64,000 bases of DNA from Capitulum mitella. Taxonomy: Eukaryota > Arthropoda > Thecostraca > Pollicipedomorpha > Pollicipedidae. A model generated the notes under the pieces. That model was given only the letters and a program-made list of their open reading frames with translations. It did no database searches and had not been told where the DNA came from. Position 1 is the first letter of the stretch, and each line of letters opens with the position of its first letter. The stretch is taken from assembly GCA_030062745.1 (NCBI GenBank), contig CP099846.1, positions 25,255,201 through 25,319,200 of the forward strand, written 5' to 3'. Below, piece by piece: positions 50,691 to 61,370 of the stretch. Position numbers and translations under genes: made by a program.

Positions 50691-51983
50691 GTTGCAATAT
50701 TTATCTTCATTTTCATGGCCATCGAAACTTATCCCACTCCCAATGACGTTGCCTCTAATGTCAGCGAAGTCGCACCAAAAACATGGCGGAAAAGTGCAAA
50801 GATCAAGAACATTACCAAGTCATGGAGAGGTGCAAAAATCAATTCATGGAGAGGTACAAAAATCAGCCAGGTCGCAACTATGTGCCTCTTGGTACCCCGG
50901 TCATGGCAACTTTTACGGAGTTGCCGAATATTTATCTGAGGAGTCACAATGAAGCAGCCTTCCGAGCTGGACTCTACCTCTCCAGCAAGGACGTGATGGC
51001 CATCAGGCCGCGAAAGAACACGCTGGTCAGGAATGGGACAAGAATCCGACCTTGTATCCTGAATGGCCACGTTGCGAATCAGCTTCTTAGCTCCGCGTAG
51101 CTGCCTCTATCGCGTCCCACCGCGGTCACTAAGGTACATGAGCCCGTCAGAGCTCGAGGCGCGGCCCGACTGCACACGTTGACAAGGGAAGCAGGGTTGT
51201 GCAGTGCAGTGTGATGGACACCTTGGCCATCCACATCATATTTCTGCTGGCCACTGCTTTTGCCGTCTGCCCGTGGATATCTGTAGACTGGTTGTCACGT
51301 CACCCAATATTTCCCGCTGAGAATGAGGACTTTTGCAATACGAAAAGATGCAATGCACCACCGGCACGAATTCTGGGGAGGTTCGACGGAGCACACGCCT
51401 ATGCTTTTTCCAGATTTTTGGACGAGCCCAAGACCCTACGGAAGGTCCGCCAATTCCCAGTTCGCAGATATTTATGTCGTTTCAAAAAGGGATTGCCAAC
51501 AACAAACCTGGGGTCCGATAGAGAGAGACAATGACATGGGGGCTACGTTGTGTAATGGTTACCTTGCTCGCAATGCGATCGAAAGGTCCCTGGAATCCGG
51601 GCAACAGCAGCATTTTCGCCGTCCCTCGCGACAACCGGCGTGACAGGTCGCGACGCGAAATGACCCTGGCAGTCGACAGCGCCGTTAAATAACCCAGTAA
51701 CCAGCTGACAATGAAAGATGTTGAAAGAAATTACCAGAACTATCAGTATGAATCAAAACAAAATCAGAATGCCCTCAAACAATAAAACCGTATGAAAATG
51801 AAAACATGTAATCACTGCAGTCTAAAAATCACTCATCCAAAAAATTGAAATTTCCTACATATATACACATTAGATGTATGGCCACACAGCATATCAACAA
51901 GCATTGGACAAATGGCACTGAGGTACCAAGGAGAAAACAACAAAGGCAAGGACTGGCGCACTGCGTCGCCGGCGCGCGGCGCG

Positions 51984-52425
51984 TCATACAAGCGGCCCCT
52001 TCCGCGTCTTGCTGAACATCTTCAGCACCTTCTTGCCGGGCACCAGCGTCTGGCTGAGCCCGGGCCGCTTCTTCCGGGGCACCTCGCCGTCGGCCGCCGC
52101 CACCGCCGCGGCTGCCCGCTTGCGGCCTGGCTCGGCCGGCGACGGCTCGGCCGGCTCGGCCGGCTCGTCGCCGCTGCGCTGCAGGTCCGAGTCGTGCGCG
52201 AACTTGCAGCCGCGCCCGAAGCGGCAGCGGCCCTTGCGGTAGTTCCAGCAGACCTGCTTGCCGTTGATCTGGCGCAGGTCGGCGGGCGCCGTGGTCAGCT
52301 TGACGTGCTTCTCGAGCACGGCGCGGCGCGCGTCCTCCGCCTGTCGGTACGGGTTGCTGAAGACGGAGGCACCCAGCAGCTCGGTGCTGAAGCTGGGCAG
52401 CGGCAGGCGCTCCTCCGGCGCCGGG
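51984..52425 (-). CDS. CCCH gene exon 2 (finger and C-terminus)
   Basis: Begins with one base completing Ser, then PAPEERLPLPSFS; contains the CCCH finger and ends KTRKGPLV with TGA at 51986-51984. Acceptor TGGTTCCAG. Confidence 0.88.
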
Positions 52426-53255
52426 CTGGAACCAGGCAAAACACCAGCATAACAGCATGCTATGGGTCGCCTGTCAGCAAGAGGAAAACCTGGCATGGTG
52501 AACAATGCACTGGTATGCCAGCTGGCATTTTGCAGATACAAATGGAATACCTAAATTTTGGTTTAAAGCTGGAGGATCTACTGACTGCTGGTGAAAGGGC
52601 AACCAAACTGGGGCTCAGTACAGTTGATAAAAACATTATGCAATGTCATAAAGATTAAAAAATGAAGCTTGGAGCATCTCTGGACAAGAAGTGTACAACA
52701 TTTTTAACACAGTGGTAAAGGGGTAGGGATCTGCAGACTATAACAAATTCCGCTTAAGACCTTTGCTTAACCGCTGCTTTGTTCAGCACTGTTGGGAGCC
52801 ATTTCATGAAAAGAGGGCAAAAGTCCAAAAAGGCAAGGACTAAAAATGTTCTGGACACATCTGGTGCCCATATATGTTCATCATCAACAGATGTTTTGGA
52901 GATGGTACAAATGGGCATCCAGCCAGCTGGAGAACAAGAAAAAGAAGATGCTAGCTACAATTAAACACAGAAAGAAAAGAAATACAGCAGCTTCTTAATA
53001 ACAATACCATAATCACTTTTTCAAACTAATGCCAGAAATTCATGTGCACTGCTACACATTCCGATGGTTGTCATGCACAAAAATAAGAAACCTGGCATTT
53101 GTCTCCACTTCTGCAGACTTCTCTGTTTCTTCCTCAGACTCCTCCAGAAATATTAATGATCTGGCCTTTGTTTCTACTTCTGCAGACTTCTCTGTTTCTT
53201 CTTCAGACTCATCAGAATTACTGCTTGAGCCATAATCTGCCACAAGTCCTGACAT
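51984..53255 (-). CDS. CCCH zinc-finger protein, two coding exons
   Basis: Exons 53255-53092 and 52425-51984 join in phase 2 for 201 residues. The N-terminus is MSGLVADYGSSSNSDES followed by a Glu-rich tandem duplication (16-31 and 39-54). Next come SVFSNPYRQAEDARRAVLEK and a single C-x7-C-x5-C-x3-H finger, CWNYRKGRCRFGRGCKFAH (114-132), then an Ala/Glu/Pro stretch and a Lys-rich C-terminus (PRKKRPGLSQTLVPGKKVLK) suggesting a nuclear protein. Single CCCH fingers of this spacing usually bind RNA. The mixture of acidic N-terminus, FSNP helix, finger and basic tail looks like a conserved animal protein, but I cannot name it. The first exon's donor (CCAG|GTTTCT) is weak, so an extra exon between the two is possible. 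Confidence 0.8.
53092..53255 (-). CDS. CCCH gene exon 1 (acidic N-terminus)
   Basis: The ATG at 53255 lies in a GCTACCATGT context, just after a good acceptor-like TTCTGTTACTAG, so the 5' UTR is probably split. A 69-bp internal tandem duplication doubles the ESEEETEKSAEVET segment. Confidence 0.75.
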
Positions 53256-56078
53256 GGTAGCTTCTAGTAACAGAAAAGTACTGCAACGTGATGTTAAGTT
53301 GCATAAGAAGACCAAACCTGAAAAATAGCATATATATTAGGGAGACCCAAAGGTATCAGAAGTGTTGCTTATCATTAGAAATCTTATGATGGCCACCAAA
53401 AGGAAAAGAATTAGATGCTACCTTAAAAAAACATTTGAATACTACACATTCTTGCACAAACATCTTGTAACATCATCATCATCATCAAACATCATCTTGT
53501 GCAAACATCGGATTGTCCGATAACTAAGGCTGAAGGGAGAATGGAGTCTAAATGTTATGGCTCTCATGTATGTTAAGGATTGCTTCTGAACTGCATGCCA
53601 GACAAATTTAAGGCAGGTTTTCCTTTCATATTAGACAGAAAACCAATGATATATAGGCATTTCACACTGCACAGGTGACTGACTTCACAGAAATCAGCTT
53701 ATTTTCAAGGAATTCAGCTCTGGGAAAACAGGGCATGCCTAAATAGTATGACAATAAAACTAATGGCATTTATCAGGCCAGCCATTTGAGCTCATGCAAC
53801 CAGTGCTGAATCCGGTCCAAATCCAGTTGGTCAAGTCCTTGGTCCAGTCCCCTCAAGCCAGACAGCGGTGGATGTCAATTAGTCCGATCCCGAGCCGTCC
53901 TCCACAGAGCAAGGAAGGCTCTCCAAAAATGCTGAAAAGCCGCGTTCATTTACGTTGCGTCCCTTCTTTACTGCGTTTGGCGCCCTGATTAATGTTTTTG
54001 AAGTCACTGAAGGAGTTCTTGAAGCTGTTAGTGCCTTCCGTCATGTGAGCTCATTGGACGGCGCTCGTAAAGCTTTACTGGCTGGCTAAAGTGACGCACT
54101 TCAGACAGACATGGTGTTTACATTTTTGAAGCAAGCCTGCAAGACTCCCTCGAGGCGTGCTACGAGAGGTTTCTTGTCGGCCGTGGATTGGTGGAGGTTT
54201 TTCAAGGCACGCGGGGTTCTTTGTGCATTGTTTAGTCCATTATATGGATAGAGAACGTTTTGTCAGGTGGACCCTCTCTGGTCACGTTGGAGCTATGGGA
54301 TAAGTTTAGGTCAGGTTAAGTTACAGACATGGAAGGTCTAGCGGACCTGAGGAAGCTCGCTCATTAGCGAGTAACTGGCACTCAGAATGCCTATCTTGGT
54401 GGCCTAGCCTGATACTGACATCCTTGCCAATGTTTGTTAAGGTTCTTGAACATATTCTTATTTGGGGACATAACTCCAGTAGGTAGGTTGTTCCATATAG
54501 GCACCACTCTGATGCAGAGTTCCTTCTCAGCTGAAATATAAGGTCAGAAGCAAATGACACTTTGGAACTTGGCAGCTTGACCTGAAGGTCATAAGGGAAC
54601 ATGATACCAGAAATTATTGGTTTGTTTTGAGATGATGAAGGTATCTTTCATGAGGCATGTAGCTTTGTGGAAATGCCAGTGGGTGTTGGGTGGATGCTTT
54701 TTTTGGGTGGATGTAAATTGCATATGACATATATTATGCACCTGTAATGTACCTTGTCAATACATTTACTTGGGAAATATAGTTTTGGTTGACCCTGTGG
54801 TAGCCATGGGCCTGCTTGGTTTGTGAGGACTTCAGATACTTGTGTTATCAAGGGTGAAGCATCAGTAACTGTATGATGAAATATAACACAGATAATGGGG
54901 TTGATATAGTGTGGTTCAAATCAACACATTAAGTAACTGATGTGTATAATCTTTCAGGTGGTTGATGGCTCCACTGCACATTGCCTGTGCACATCCTTGT
55001 GTAGTTTGCTCATTCAGGATGTCTTTGTGAAGCATTTGTGTATCCTTAGCATAATAGTACTGAAAGCCCCAGTTTTTTGCCTTGTTTTTGCTTTTGTGTG
55101 TTTTTTCATCATTATGCAAGACATATTAATATAAAAAAGTCCAGCTGTGCTTCTTGTTAGCTTGTCAAAACAGTCATGTCTCTTGAAACTGACTGACTGA
55201 AACTAACCAGCCACTGTTCTCAAGTTATCTGCAGTTGTGTAAAAAAAACATGCAGTTTAAAAGAAAACACTTTTTGACAACAAAGAATACATGGATGGAA
55301 TGATACAGATAACTGGTCAGCCACTGATCTACATAATCAGACAGCTGTTGATGCACATAACTCATCATTTACCTACAGAACCAGTCTGTCACTAATCCAC
55401 ATAAGCAGTCAGTTGCCCTATCATAATCAAAATGTACATTGCATATGAAGATAGATGATTGCTATTGATTGATATTGTTCACTGTTTAGTAATTTTCCAG
55501 GGCTAGGTAGTGCAAGATTACCTGGACTTAGTTTAAGATATTTGGAGACTTATGGGATGCTGAAATCTTGCCAGTTGTTCCCAATGATCATACTATGACT
55601 TCTGATGTGGCAAACCAATGCCACTATCTGTTCTTAAAATTCCGTGCATGCACTGTGTGGCTGCTGGTCCCACTGACAAAAGGATGTCAAATTGGGGCAA
55701 AGTATTTGGGCCTTTTCTTACATGAAGTAACCCTTTTGGCCAATTTGAGCAAAAATGCCATTACATGCCAAGAGAACTCATTTTCTTGTGCATTTTTGAA
55801 CATTGTAGTCCATAGTAATGAAACTCATCATCAACCAATCATTCCACCGTACTTTGACCTTCGGACAAAAGAACAGCCGCCCAGCCGCGTCAGTGCGCCG
55901 AGATAACCTCCCCGTATCAGCCGTCACGCGTCGACCTTGCCGCGTGCGCGAGCGGCCCGTCCGTCGCCCTCTGCCGGCGGACGGTCTCCAGTGCGCACCG
56001 TGCCGTGTCCCGGGCCACCGCGGAGCCGTCTCTCACCGGAGCCGCGCGTGACCCGCTGCCTGCGCCGACAGGCACAAC
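53256..56078. other. Intergenic region between CCCH and aldolase/adducin genes
   Basis: Divergent genes flank this AT-rich stretch. It contains a non-LTR retrotransposon relic (54398-54570), a short (CAT)n run near 53473 and, from 55.87 kb, a CpG-rich block next to the aldolase/adducin start that is probably its promoter. No exon supported. Confidence 0.5.
54398..54570 (-). mobile_element. Relic of a non-LTR retrotransposon, C-terminal end of ORF2
   Basis: On the minus strand one frame reads ISAEKELCIRVVPIWNNLPT followed by GVMSPNKNMFKNLNKHWQG. This matches the conserved ending of CR1/Jockey-like ORF2 proteins (RVV-x-IWN-x-LP, then a Phe-Lys-x-x-Leu segment and Trp). A TGA interrupts the same frame just upstream at about 54544, and the preceding segment continues in another frame, so the copy is dead and truncated. 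Confidence 0.65.
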
Positions 56079-56235
56079 ATGCTGCGATCGGTTTGCTGGG
56101 CGGCGCTGGGCGGGGCCGCGCTCTCCCGGCGGGTCGGGCCGCTCCGCCGCTGCGCGGCGCTGGGCCGACCGGGCCTCGGTCGGCCGGACGGCGCGCAACT
56201 CGTCGCGTCGGCTCGCTGCTTCGGATCGCTGCTGG
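56079..56235 (+). CDS. Aldolase/adducin-like exon 1 (leader)
   Basis: 52 codons, nine or more Arg and many Ala/Gly/Leu with a single Asp; donor G|GTGAGAC. The whole leader is confined to this exon and the conserved domain starts in exon 2. Confidence 0.82.
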
Positions 56236-59200
56236 GTGAGACGCCGTGGAAGAGCGCAGACTGCGCCTTTAAAGTCTACGTTGTAACCGAATTGCTAGTG
56301 TCTGTACGAAGAAAGCAGATGCTGTCTTATTCTTTGACGCTGCATCCATCCGAGCATTCCAGGAAGCTGTTGACATTGCGGAAACGTCACCCGGACAACC
56401 TGACAGACATACTGGCTTTGCAAGGCACGCACGTACAAGTCGAAGGATTCGACGCTGTAGGTTTTGTAAATCAGCGGCGTTTCTCCTCCACTGGACATCC
56501 CGGTTCCACATTTGTTCCCTGGTTTTACGCCACAGTTCGCCGCGGATATCGCCGACGCTCGTATCTCCCCGCCGCAGGCGCCAAGCCGATCCCGATCAAC
56601 GACCTGGGCACCAGCTCCGGGTACTCGGGCGAGGAGGCGGCCACACGCTGCAAGCTGGCCGCGCTGTACCGGCTGATGGACGCGCGAGGCTGGGGCATGG
56701 GCATCTACAACCACATCACGGTAAGTGGCGCCACGTCGTCCGGCGCTACGGGGGGGGGGGGGGTAAGGAGAGACCCGGGAAGTCTTGGCCGTGGAATTAA
56801 TGCCTCTGAAATGATTTGCGTGAAGCCGTTAAAGCTGGATGTGTCACAGCAGTCAGTCGTGTTTTCGCGGCCCAACGTAGGTCGGCCACTTTCCTGCGTG
56901 ACTTGTTGATATGACCACTCGGAACATTGCCCCCGTGCAAGTGCATCGTGTACACAGTGCATGCAGTGTTTAACCGGTGAGACACCAGAGGACGTCGGAG
57001 GGTTGACTAGCGGGAACAGTGTGCAAACCTAACAAGTAAAACATCTCGGAAAGGTTCGATTCGGTTTTCGGAACGAACGCTCGGAAAAAGGTTCTGGAAG
57101 TATTCGAATACCTTGTCTCCTTCATTCCACGGAGCTGCAGTGAGAACCACCATTCACGGTCTTCTCCCGACCTCGTACATTCTCTTCTTCCTTGCTCCAC
57201 CATGAACTCTTGACCGTACCGCCACCGTCTTCTCGTGGTAAATCAAAATCAAAAACAAAATCAAAATAAAAAATGGACAGTCAATGCGCGGCTGTCCCTT
57301 TTTGCTTCATAACTATGTCAGGACGGTCCCGTCGGTTGCACCGTGACGTGACGGTCCCACTGTGGCGTGATGGTCATACAGCGTGACAGTGCAACGGTGA
57401 CGTCGCTGTCACGCGGTGACGTGGCATAGCTGCAGTGACGTGACGGTCTCGCCGCGGTGTGACGATGCCGCCGTTACGTTGCGGTCTTGCTGTGACGTGA
57501 CGGCTTGGCTATTATGTGATGTCACGTTATACCACAGCGTGACGACCCGGCTGAGACATGACGGTCTTACAGTGGCGTCACGTGATGTTCCCACTGCCGT
57601 CTACAGGCGCGGATCAACCCGACGGACGAAGAGTTCCTGGTGAATCCATTCGGCCTGCTGTACGAAGAGGTGACCGCCTCGAACCTGGTCAAGGTGGACC
57701 TGGCCGGCACCGTGCTGGACCAGGGCTCCAGTCCGGCCGGCATCAACCTGGCCGGATACGTGCTCCACTCGGCCATCCACGAGAAACGGCCCGACCTGCT
57801 CTGCGCCATCCACGTCCACCTGCCAGAGGCCGTGGCGGTGCGTGGTCTGGGAGGGGCGCTGGGCACTTGCCAGCGATTTCGAGATTGGCTTCTCTCCCTG
57901 CGAGGCGCTTCTCGTGCAGTCGGATTCTCGTTATTTTGGAAAAAAAACGCGAAGTGTTTGGGATATGTTTGCTGGTTTTGGGTGAACCTTGGGAGATGTT
58001 CCCGTGTTGAGACACGCCGTCATTTTTGTTTGCGTGGGCAGAGCTGTGAATTAGGTCAGTTTTCCAGACTGCGTCATTATCATTAATGCTGCTTTGTGCA
58101 CGGCCAGATGCTTGGCAATTTTGGCATGTCTAAAATCCTTTAAGACGGCGTTTGTATTGTCATTGGCAAGAAAGTGGTTTCAAGACACCATTGGATTATG
58201 TGGTAAATTCTGGTATAGAGAAAGATCGTTCTTCGATATTCCAGTCTGCTGGGTAAACCACCTCTTTCAGTTGTCTCCTAGTCACCCAATGTGGCTGCTA
58301 TGGCCATATAGCCGTAACGCCAGAGGACAGCAGGATCATGTTGCGTGAATGTCCGGAGGCCCGATGTGTGGCCTTCTTGCCTAGGTGGCCACCATGGAAT
58401 GCGGTCTGATGCCGATCACCCAGGAGGCGCTGATCATCCACGGGTTCGCCGGCGTCAGCTCTCATGACTACCAGGGCATCCTGACTCACGAGTCAGAAAA
58501 GAAGGACATCCAGGAAAACCTGGGAGAGAAGAACAAGGTGAGTGCGACGTGCTTTGTGTTGTTGGGAATCTCGTGCGGCCGTCCTGAAGAGCCGAAGGAA
58601 GCGATTTGTTTCTTTTTGGTGTGCTTCAATCAGTACAGAAACATAACCCGTACCATGATATCGTAGGCTACGGAATGTCCCCCTGCGCTCGTTCATACGC
58701 CTTTACTAACGGTTCCTCGTTGGAAGCTTGGCAAGTGCCACATTTCTACTGGCACGCATCCGTAATGTCAGCTGTATTGGTAGTCTGGCATTCTGATCAT
58801 TGGTAGCGGCCGCTCCAGCTCGTTCAGGTTCAGTTTCCCACTGTCGAATGGTGACACTGCTAAGCCACGCGGCCGTGTTGCGGCGTTGAGTCCCCGGTCG
58901 CGTCCGTCAGGTGCTGATTCTGCGGAACCACGGCGTGGTGGTGTGCGGCTCGTCCGTCGAAGAGGCGTACCTGCTGCTGGACTTCTTCTTGCTGGCCTGC
59001 CAGTCGCAGGTGGCCATGATGGCCGCCGGAGAGGACCAGCTGGTCGCGGTGCCCAGCATCGCCTTTGAGAACATGCTGAAGGTGAGTGGATGTCCGTGTC
59101 CGCCTGAACAAGCTGCATCTCGTGGACGAAGCTGAAGTGTGCCCGTGGTTCGTCTGCGATGACCTTTAATTAACGTACATTCGTCAAGATATATGGTGTG

Positions 59201-59647
59201 TTTTCAGAACTCGAAGATTCGCGTAAGGGCTGTTAGACGGTCACGGAGTTGAACATTCAAGCTTTAGAGAATTTTTCTATTTTAAAATTTTTTATACCTG
59301 TTTTAGAGGAGTTACTCTCCTGCGTTATCTGCAGGTGCGGTAAAGCGTTGGTAAATCTGCAAGGACCAAAAAAGTAAATTGGTGTTCGTGGGTACGTTAC
59401 TGAGACGATTGCGTTCGGTGCGAATCTTCGTACATCCCCGCAACGGGACGTTGGCGGTCACAACCGACCCGACCGCCGGCAGATGAAGGAGCAGGGCCAG
59501 GGCGTCGACACGAATCAGGTCCGCATCGGCCAGAAGATGCAGCTCGGCCAGCAGGACTTCGAGGCGTGCATGCGCAAGCTGGACCGGGCCGGCTACAACA
59601 CCGGCTACCCGTACCAGTACCCGGAACTCGTGCCCGGCCACCAGTGA
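56079..59647 (+). CDS. Class II aldolase/adducin-head protein with putative mitochondrial leader
   Basis: Exons 56079-56235, 56578-56720, 57607-57837, 58385-58537, 58911-59081 and 59483-59647 join in phase for 339 residues. Exon 1 encodes an Arg/Ala-rich, nearly acid-free leader ending SARCFGSLLG, like a mitochondrial presequence. Exons 2-5 are one class II aldolase/adducin domain: SGYSGEEAATRCKLAALYRL, FLVNPFGLLYEEVTASNLVK, AIHVHLPEAVA, GILTHESEKKDIQENLG and LRNHGVVVCG. The zinc-type His residues are kept (169, 171, 235). The position of the catalytic Glu of fuculose-phosphate aldolase is Gly150, as in adducin, so lyase activity is doubtful. Adducin's long neck and Lys-rich tail are missing. 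The closest family in wording is adducin heads; the function is not known. Confidence 0.92.
56578..56720 (+). CDS. Aldolase/adducin-like exon 2
   Basis: AKPIPINDLGTSSGYSGEEA through GWGMGIYNHIT. Acceptor CGCCGCAG, donor GTAAGT. Confidence 0.92.
57320..57600. repeat. GTGACGTGACGG minisatellite in the aldolase/adducin-like gene
   Basis: Degenerate array of about 28-32-bp units around GTGACGTGACGGTCTTGCTG in intron 2, ending at the exon 3 acceptor. Confidence 0.8.
57607..57837 (+). CDS. Aldolase/adducin-like exon 3
   Basis: ARINPTDEEFLVNPFGLLYE through AIHVHLPEAVA, 77 codons in phase 0. Contains the His-x-His zinc-site pair. Acceptor GTCTACAG, donor GTGCGT. Confidence 0.94.
58385..58537 (+). 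CDS. Aldolase/adducin-like exon 4
   Basis: VATMECGLMPITQEALIIHG through NLGEKNK, 51 codons. Acceptor TTGCCTAG, donor GTGAGT. Confidence 0.94.
58911..59081 (+). CDS. Aldolase/adducin-like exon 5
   Basis: VLILRNHGVVVCGSSVEEAY through PSIAFENMLK, 57 codons. Carries the third zinc-site His in RNHG. Acceptor CGTCAG, donor GTGAGT. Confidence 0.94.
59483..59647 (+). CDS. Aldolase/adducin-like last exon
   Basis: MKEQGQGVDTNQVRIGQKMQ through RAGYNTGYPYQYPELVPGHQ and TGA, 55 codons. Acceptor CCGGCAG. The YNTGYPYQ ending resembles the segment after the domain in adducin. Confidence 0.88.
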   Translation: MKEQGQGVDTNQVRIGQKMQLGQQDFEACMRKLDRAGYNTGYPYQYPELVPGHQ

Positions 59648-60433
59648 GCGGCCGCCGGCCGCGCCAGGACGGGCAGGTCACCTCCGGGCACCGGCGACTG
59701 ACCGTGTCCGGCTGGGGACGACCAGTCCGGTCGGCTGGGGACGGCCGGCGGCGGCTGGCGGCTCTGGATTGGCCGGCCTGGGCGACTGTTGGGACGTCTG
59801 GACGGCCGTGCGGGCTGTGAGCGGCGCCGGACGGGAAGCCGCGTGCCGGTCCGGTGACGTGCTGGACATGCTGCTCAGCGGGGGTGTAATGCGACGGTGC
59901 TAGGGGGAGAGCAGGGCACCTAGTGACAGGCCCGTGCGCTTGTTTTAGAGATGCATTTATTCCACGATTGGGCCATCTCTTGGGTGTCAGCAGTTGATTC
60001 TAACACATTTTGCCAGTGTTGCCTTGCATGTGATGCCAGATTGTATAGTGTCATGGGAGGAAGTGAGGAATGGCGATTGGGGATATAGCGACAAAACAGG
60101 GTTTGTCTGATGAATATGTACTTAAATGACTGGTGTTGTGCAATGTCTGACTACATTGAGGTTGTGGCATGTATGGTTTTATTTATGGTGGCATTTGAGC
60201 CCTTGTTAGTTGCTGCTCGACTTTTTACAATGCTCACTACGCAGACGATTTCACAATATGTACAAAGCGTACATTTATGCGCAACCGGCATAACACTTTC
60301 GTTTTTGACGTCTTTGAAGGGAAAAACAAGATTGGTAGTTGTTTCCGACCCGATCATTACCTGCCTGTTCTTGTTATGGTGTGTTGGAAAACTGCATTGA
60401 GTCGGGCAGTTACAGCATGTTTCTTGGTTCAGA

Positions 60434-60439
60434 ATTAAA
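60434..60439 (+). terminator. Possible poly(A) signal ATTAAA
   Basis: The common variant signal, about 790 nt after the aldolase/adducin-like stop codon; no canonical AATAAA is seen earlier on this strand. Confidence 0.25.
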
Positions 60440-60621
60440 CCTTTGTGCCAATGTAAATAGACTGCATTGCCAGTAAACAAAGCTTTGCGCGACAAACACT
60501 CCAGAAATATTACGCCGCAGCACAGGTAGAGAAGCCTGTTTCGTGAGGTTACATCTGATACCACACTAGTCTCCCTCATCGCCATGTTCTCATCGCCATT
60601 CCCTCACGGTCTGACAATGGT

Positions 60622-60705
60622 GGATCGGGCGGGGGTCACGCCCCCCCACAACTGTCACTTAGGGGGAAGGTAAATAGCCATTTGCCCCCCCCCCAATATG
60701 GTAAT
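60622..60705. repeat. G-tract/C-tract dispersed repeat, weak copy 4
   Basis: GGGCGGGGGTCACGCCCCCC, ACTTAGGGGGAAGG and a later nine-C run follow the block order of copies 1-3, but the central GGCGTTG block is missing. Confidence 0.35.
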
Positions 60706-61107
60706 GACCACGTAATCAGAGTTTGTCGCTGGTCATCCCGAACCCACGTCTAGCGTCTTTCGCACGTTTCCCCCGGTCGCCAACTCGCTGACCTATTCGT
60801 TACGGAACGATGCTGTTGGCCATCTCTGCGGATATCTGCTGATATTTGCTATTCTTGCCGTATTTAGTCCAGTAAAATAGAGTGAAACTGCAGAAAACTG
60901 TTTTTTCTTTCGATTGAGGGGCATAGCGTCTTTAATCCATTCTCTACAACCCCCATATCAAGCGGTTTTGATCACCACAGTACCACTGTTTAGTAACGAT
61001 CATAAGTGGAATAGTTGATGAAAGTGGTGTTTTTTCGTCTGCCCCGCCTGAAATCTATGAAGACAAATATGGCGCACTTGTTTCGCTTGTCTTGAACTTC
61101 TGGCATG

Positions 61108-61370
61108 CAATCTAGCGCCTCACGACTGACTGACGCCCGACGGGACACAAGACTTGACCCAAGACTTTGGACACCTGGGCCCAGGAGGCTGTGCGCCCTA
61201 ACCCCCAAACAAACAAACAATCTAGCGCCTCGAGACGACTGACTGACGCCCGACGAGACACAGGACTTCACCGAAGATTTTGGACACCTGAGCCCAGGAG
61301 GCTGTGTGTCCTAACTGACAAACAAACAAAGAACCTAGCGCCTGACTGACGCCTGACGAGACACAAGACT
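61108..61370. repeat. About 110-bp tandem repeat, 2.4 copies
   Basis: Copies start TCTAGCGCCT at 61111 and 61221 and CCTAGCGCCT at 61334. They share GACTGACTGACGCCCGACG, TTTGGACACCTG and CCCAGGAGGCTGTG, ending in AACAAACAAA. Confidence 0.92.

Larger units (their letters stand above)
47007..51983. other. AT-rich stretch upstream of the zinc-finger gene
   Basis: No secure exon. Contents: dispersed repeat with TTAGG-like tail (48530-48690), two copies of the G-tract repeat family (50050-50690) and two roughly 100-codon + strand open frames (50783-51100 and 51199-51534) that I cannot support as genes. The minus strand at about 49066-49260 could be a 5' untranslated exon of the zinc-finger gene. 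Confidence 0.45.

Noticed and set aside
50783-51100. 105-codon + strand frame with MERCKNQ/MERYKNQ internal repeat
   Set aside because: No start context, splice or homology support; lies in a repeat-rich stretch, so not annotated as a gene.
60110-60585. Overlapping 96- and 144-codon frames on opposite strands
   Set aside because: They lie in the probable 3' UTR of the aldolase/adducin-like gene and show no family motif.
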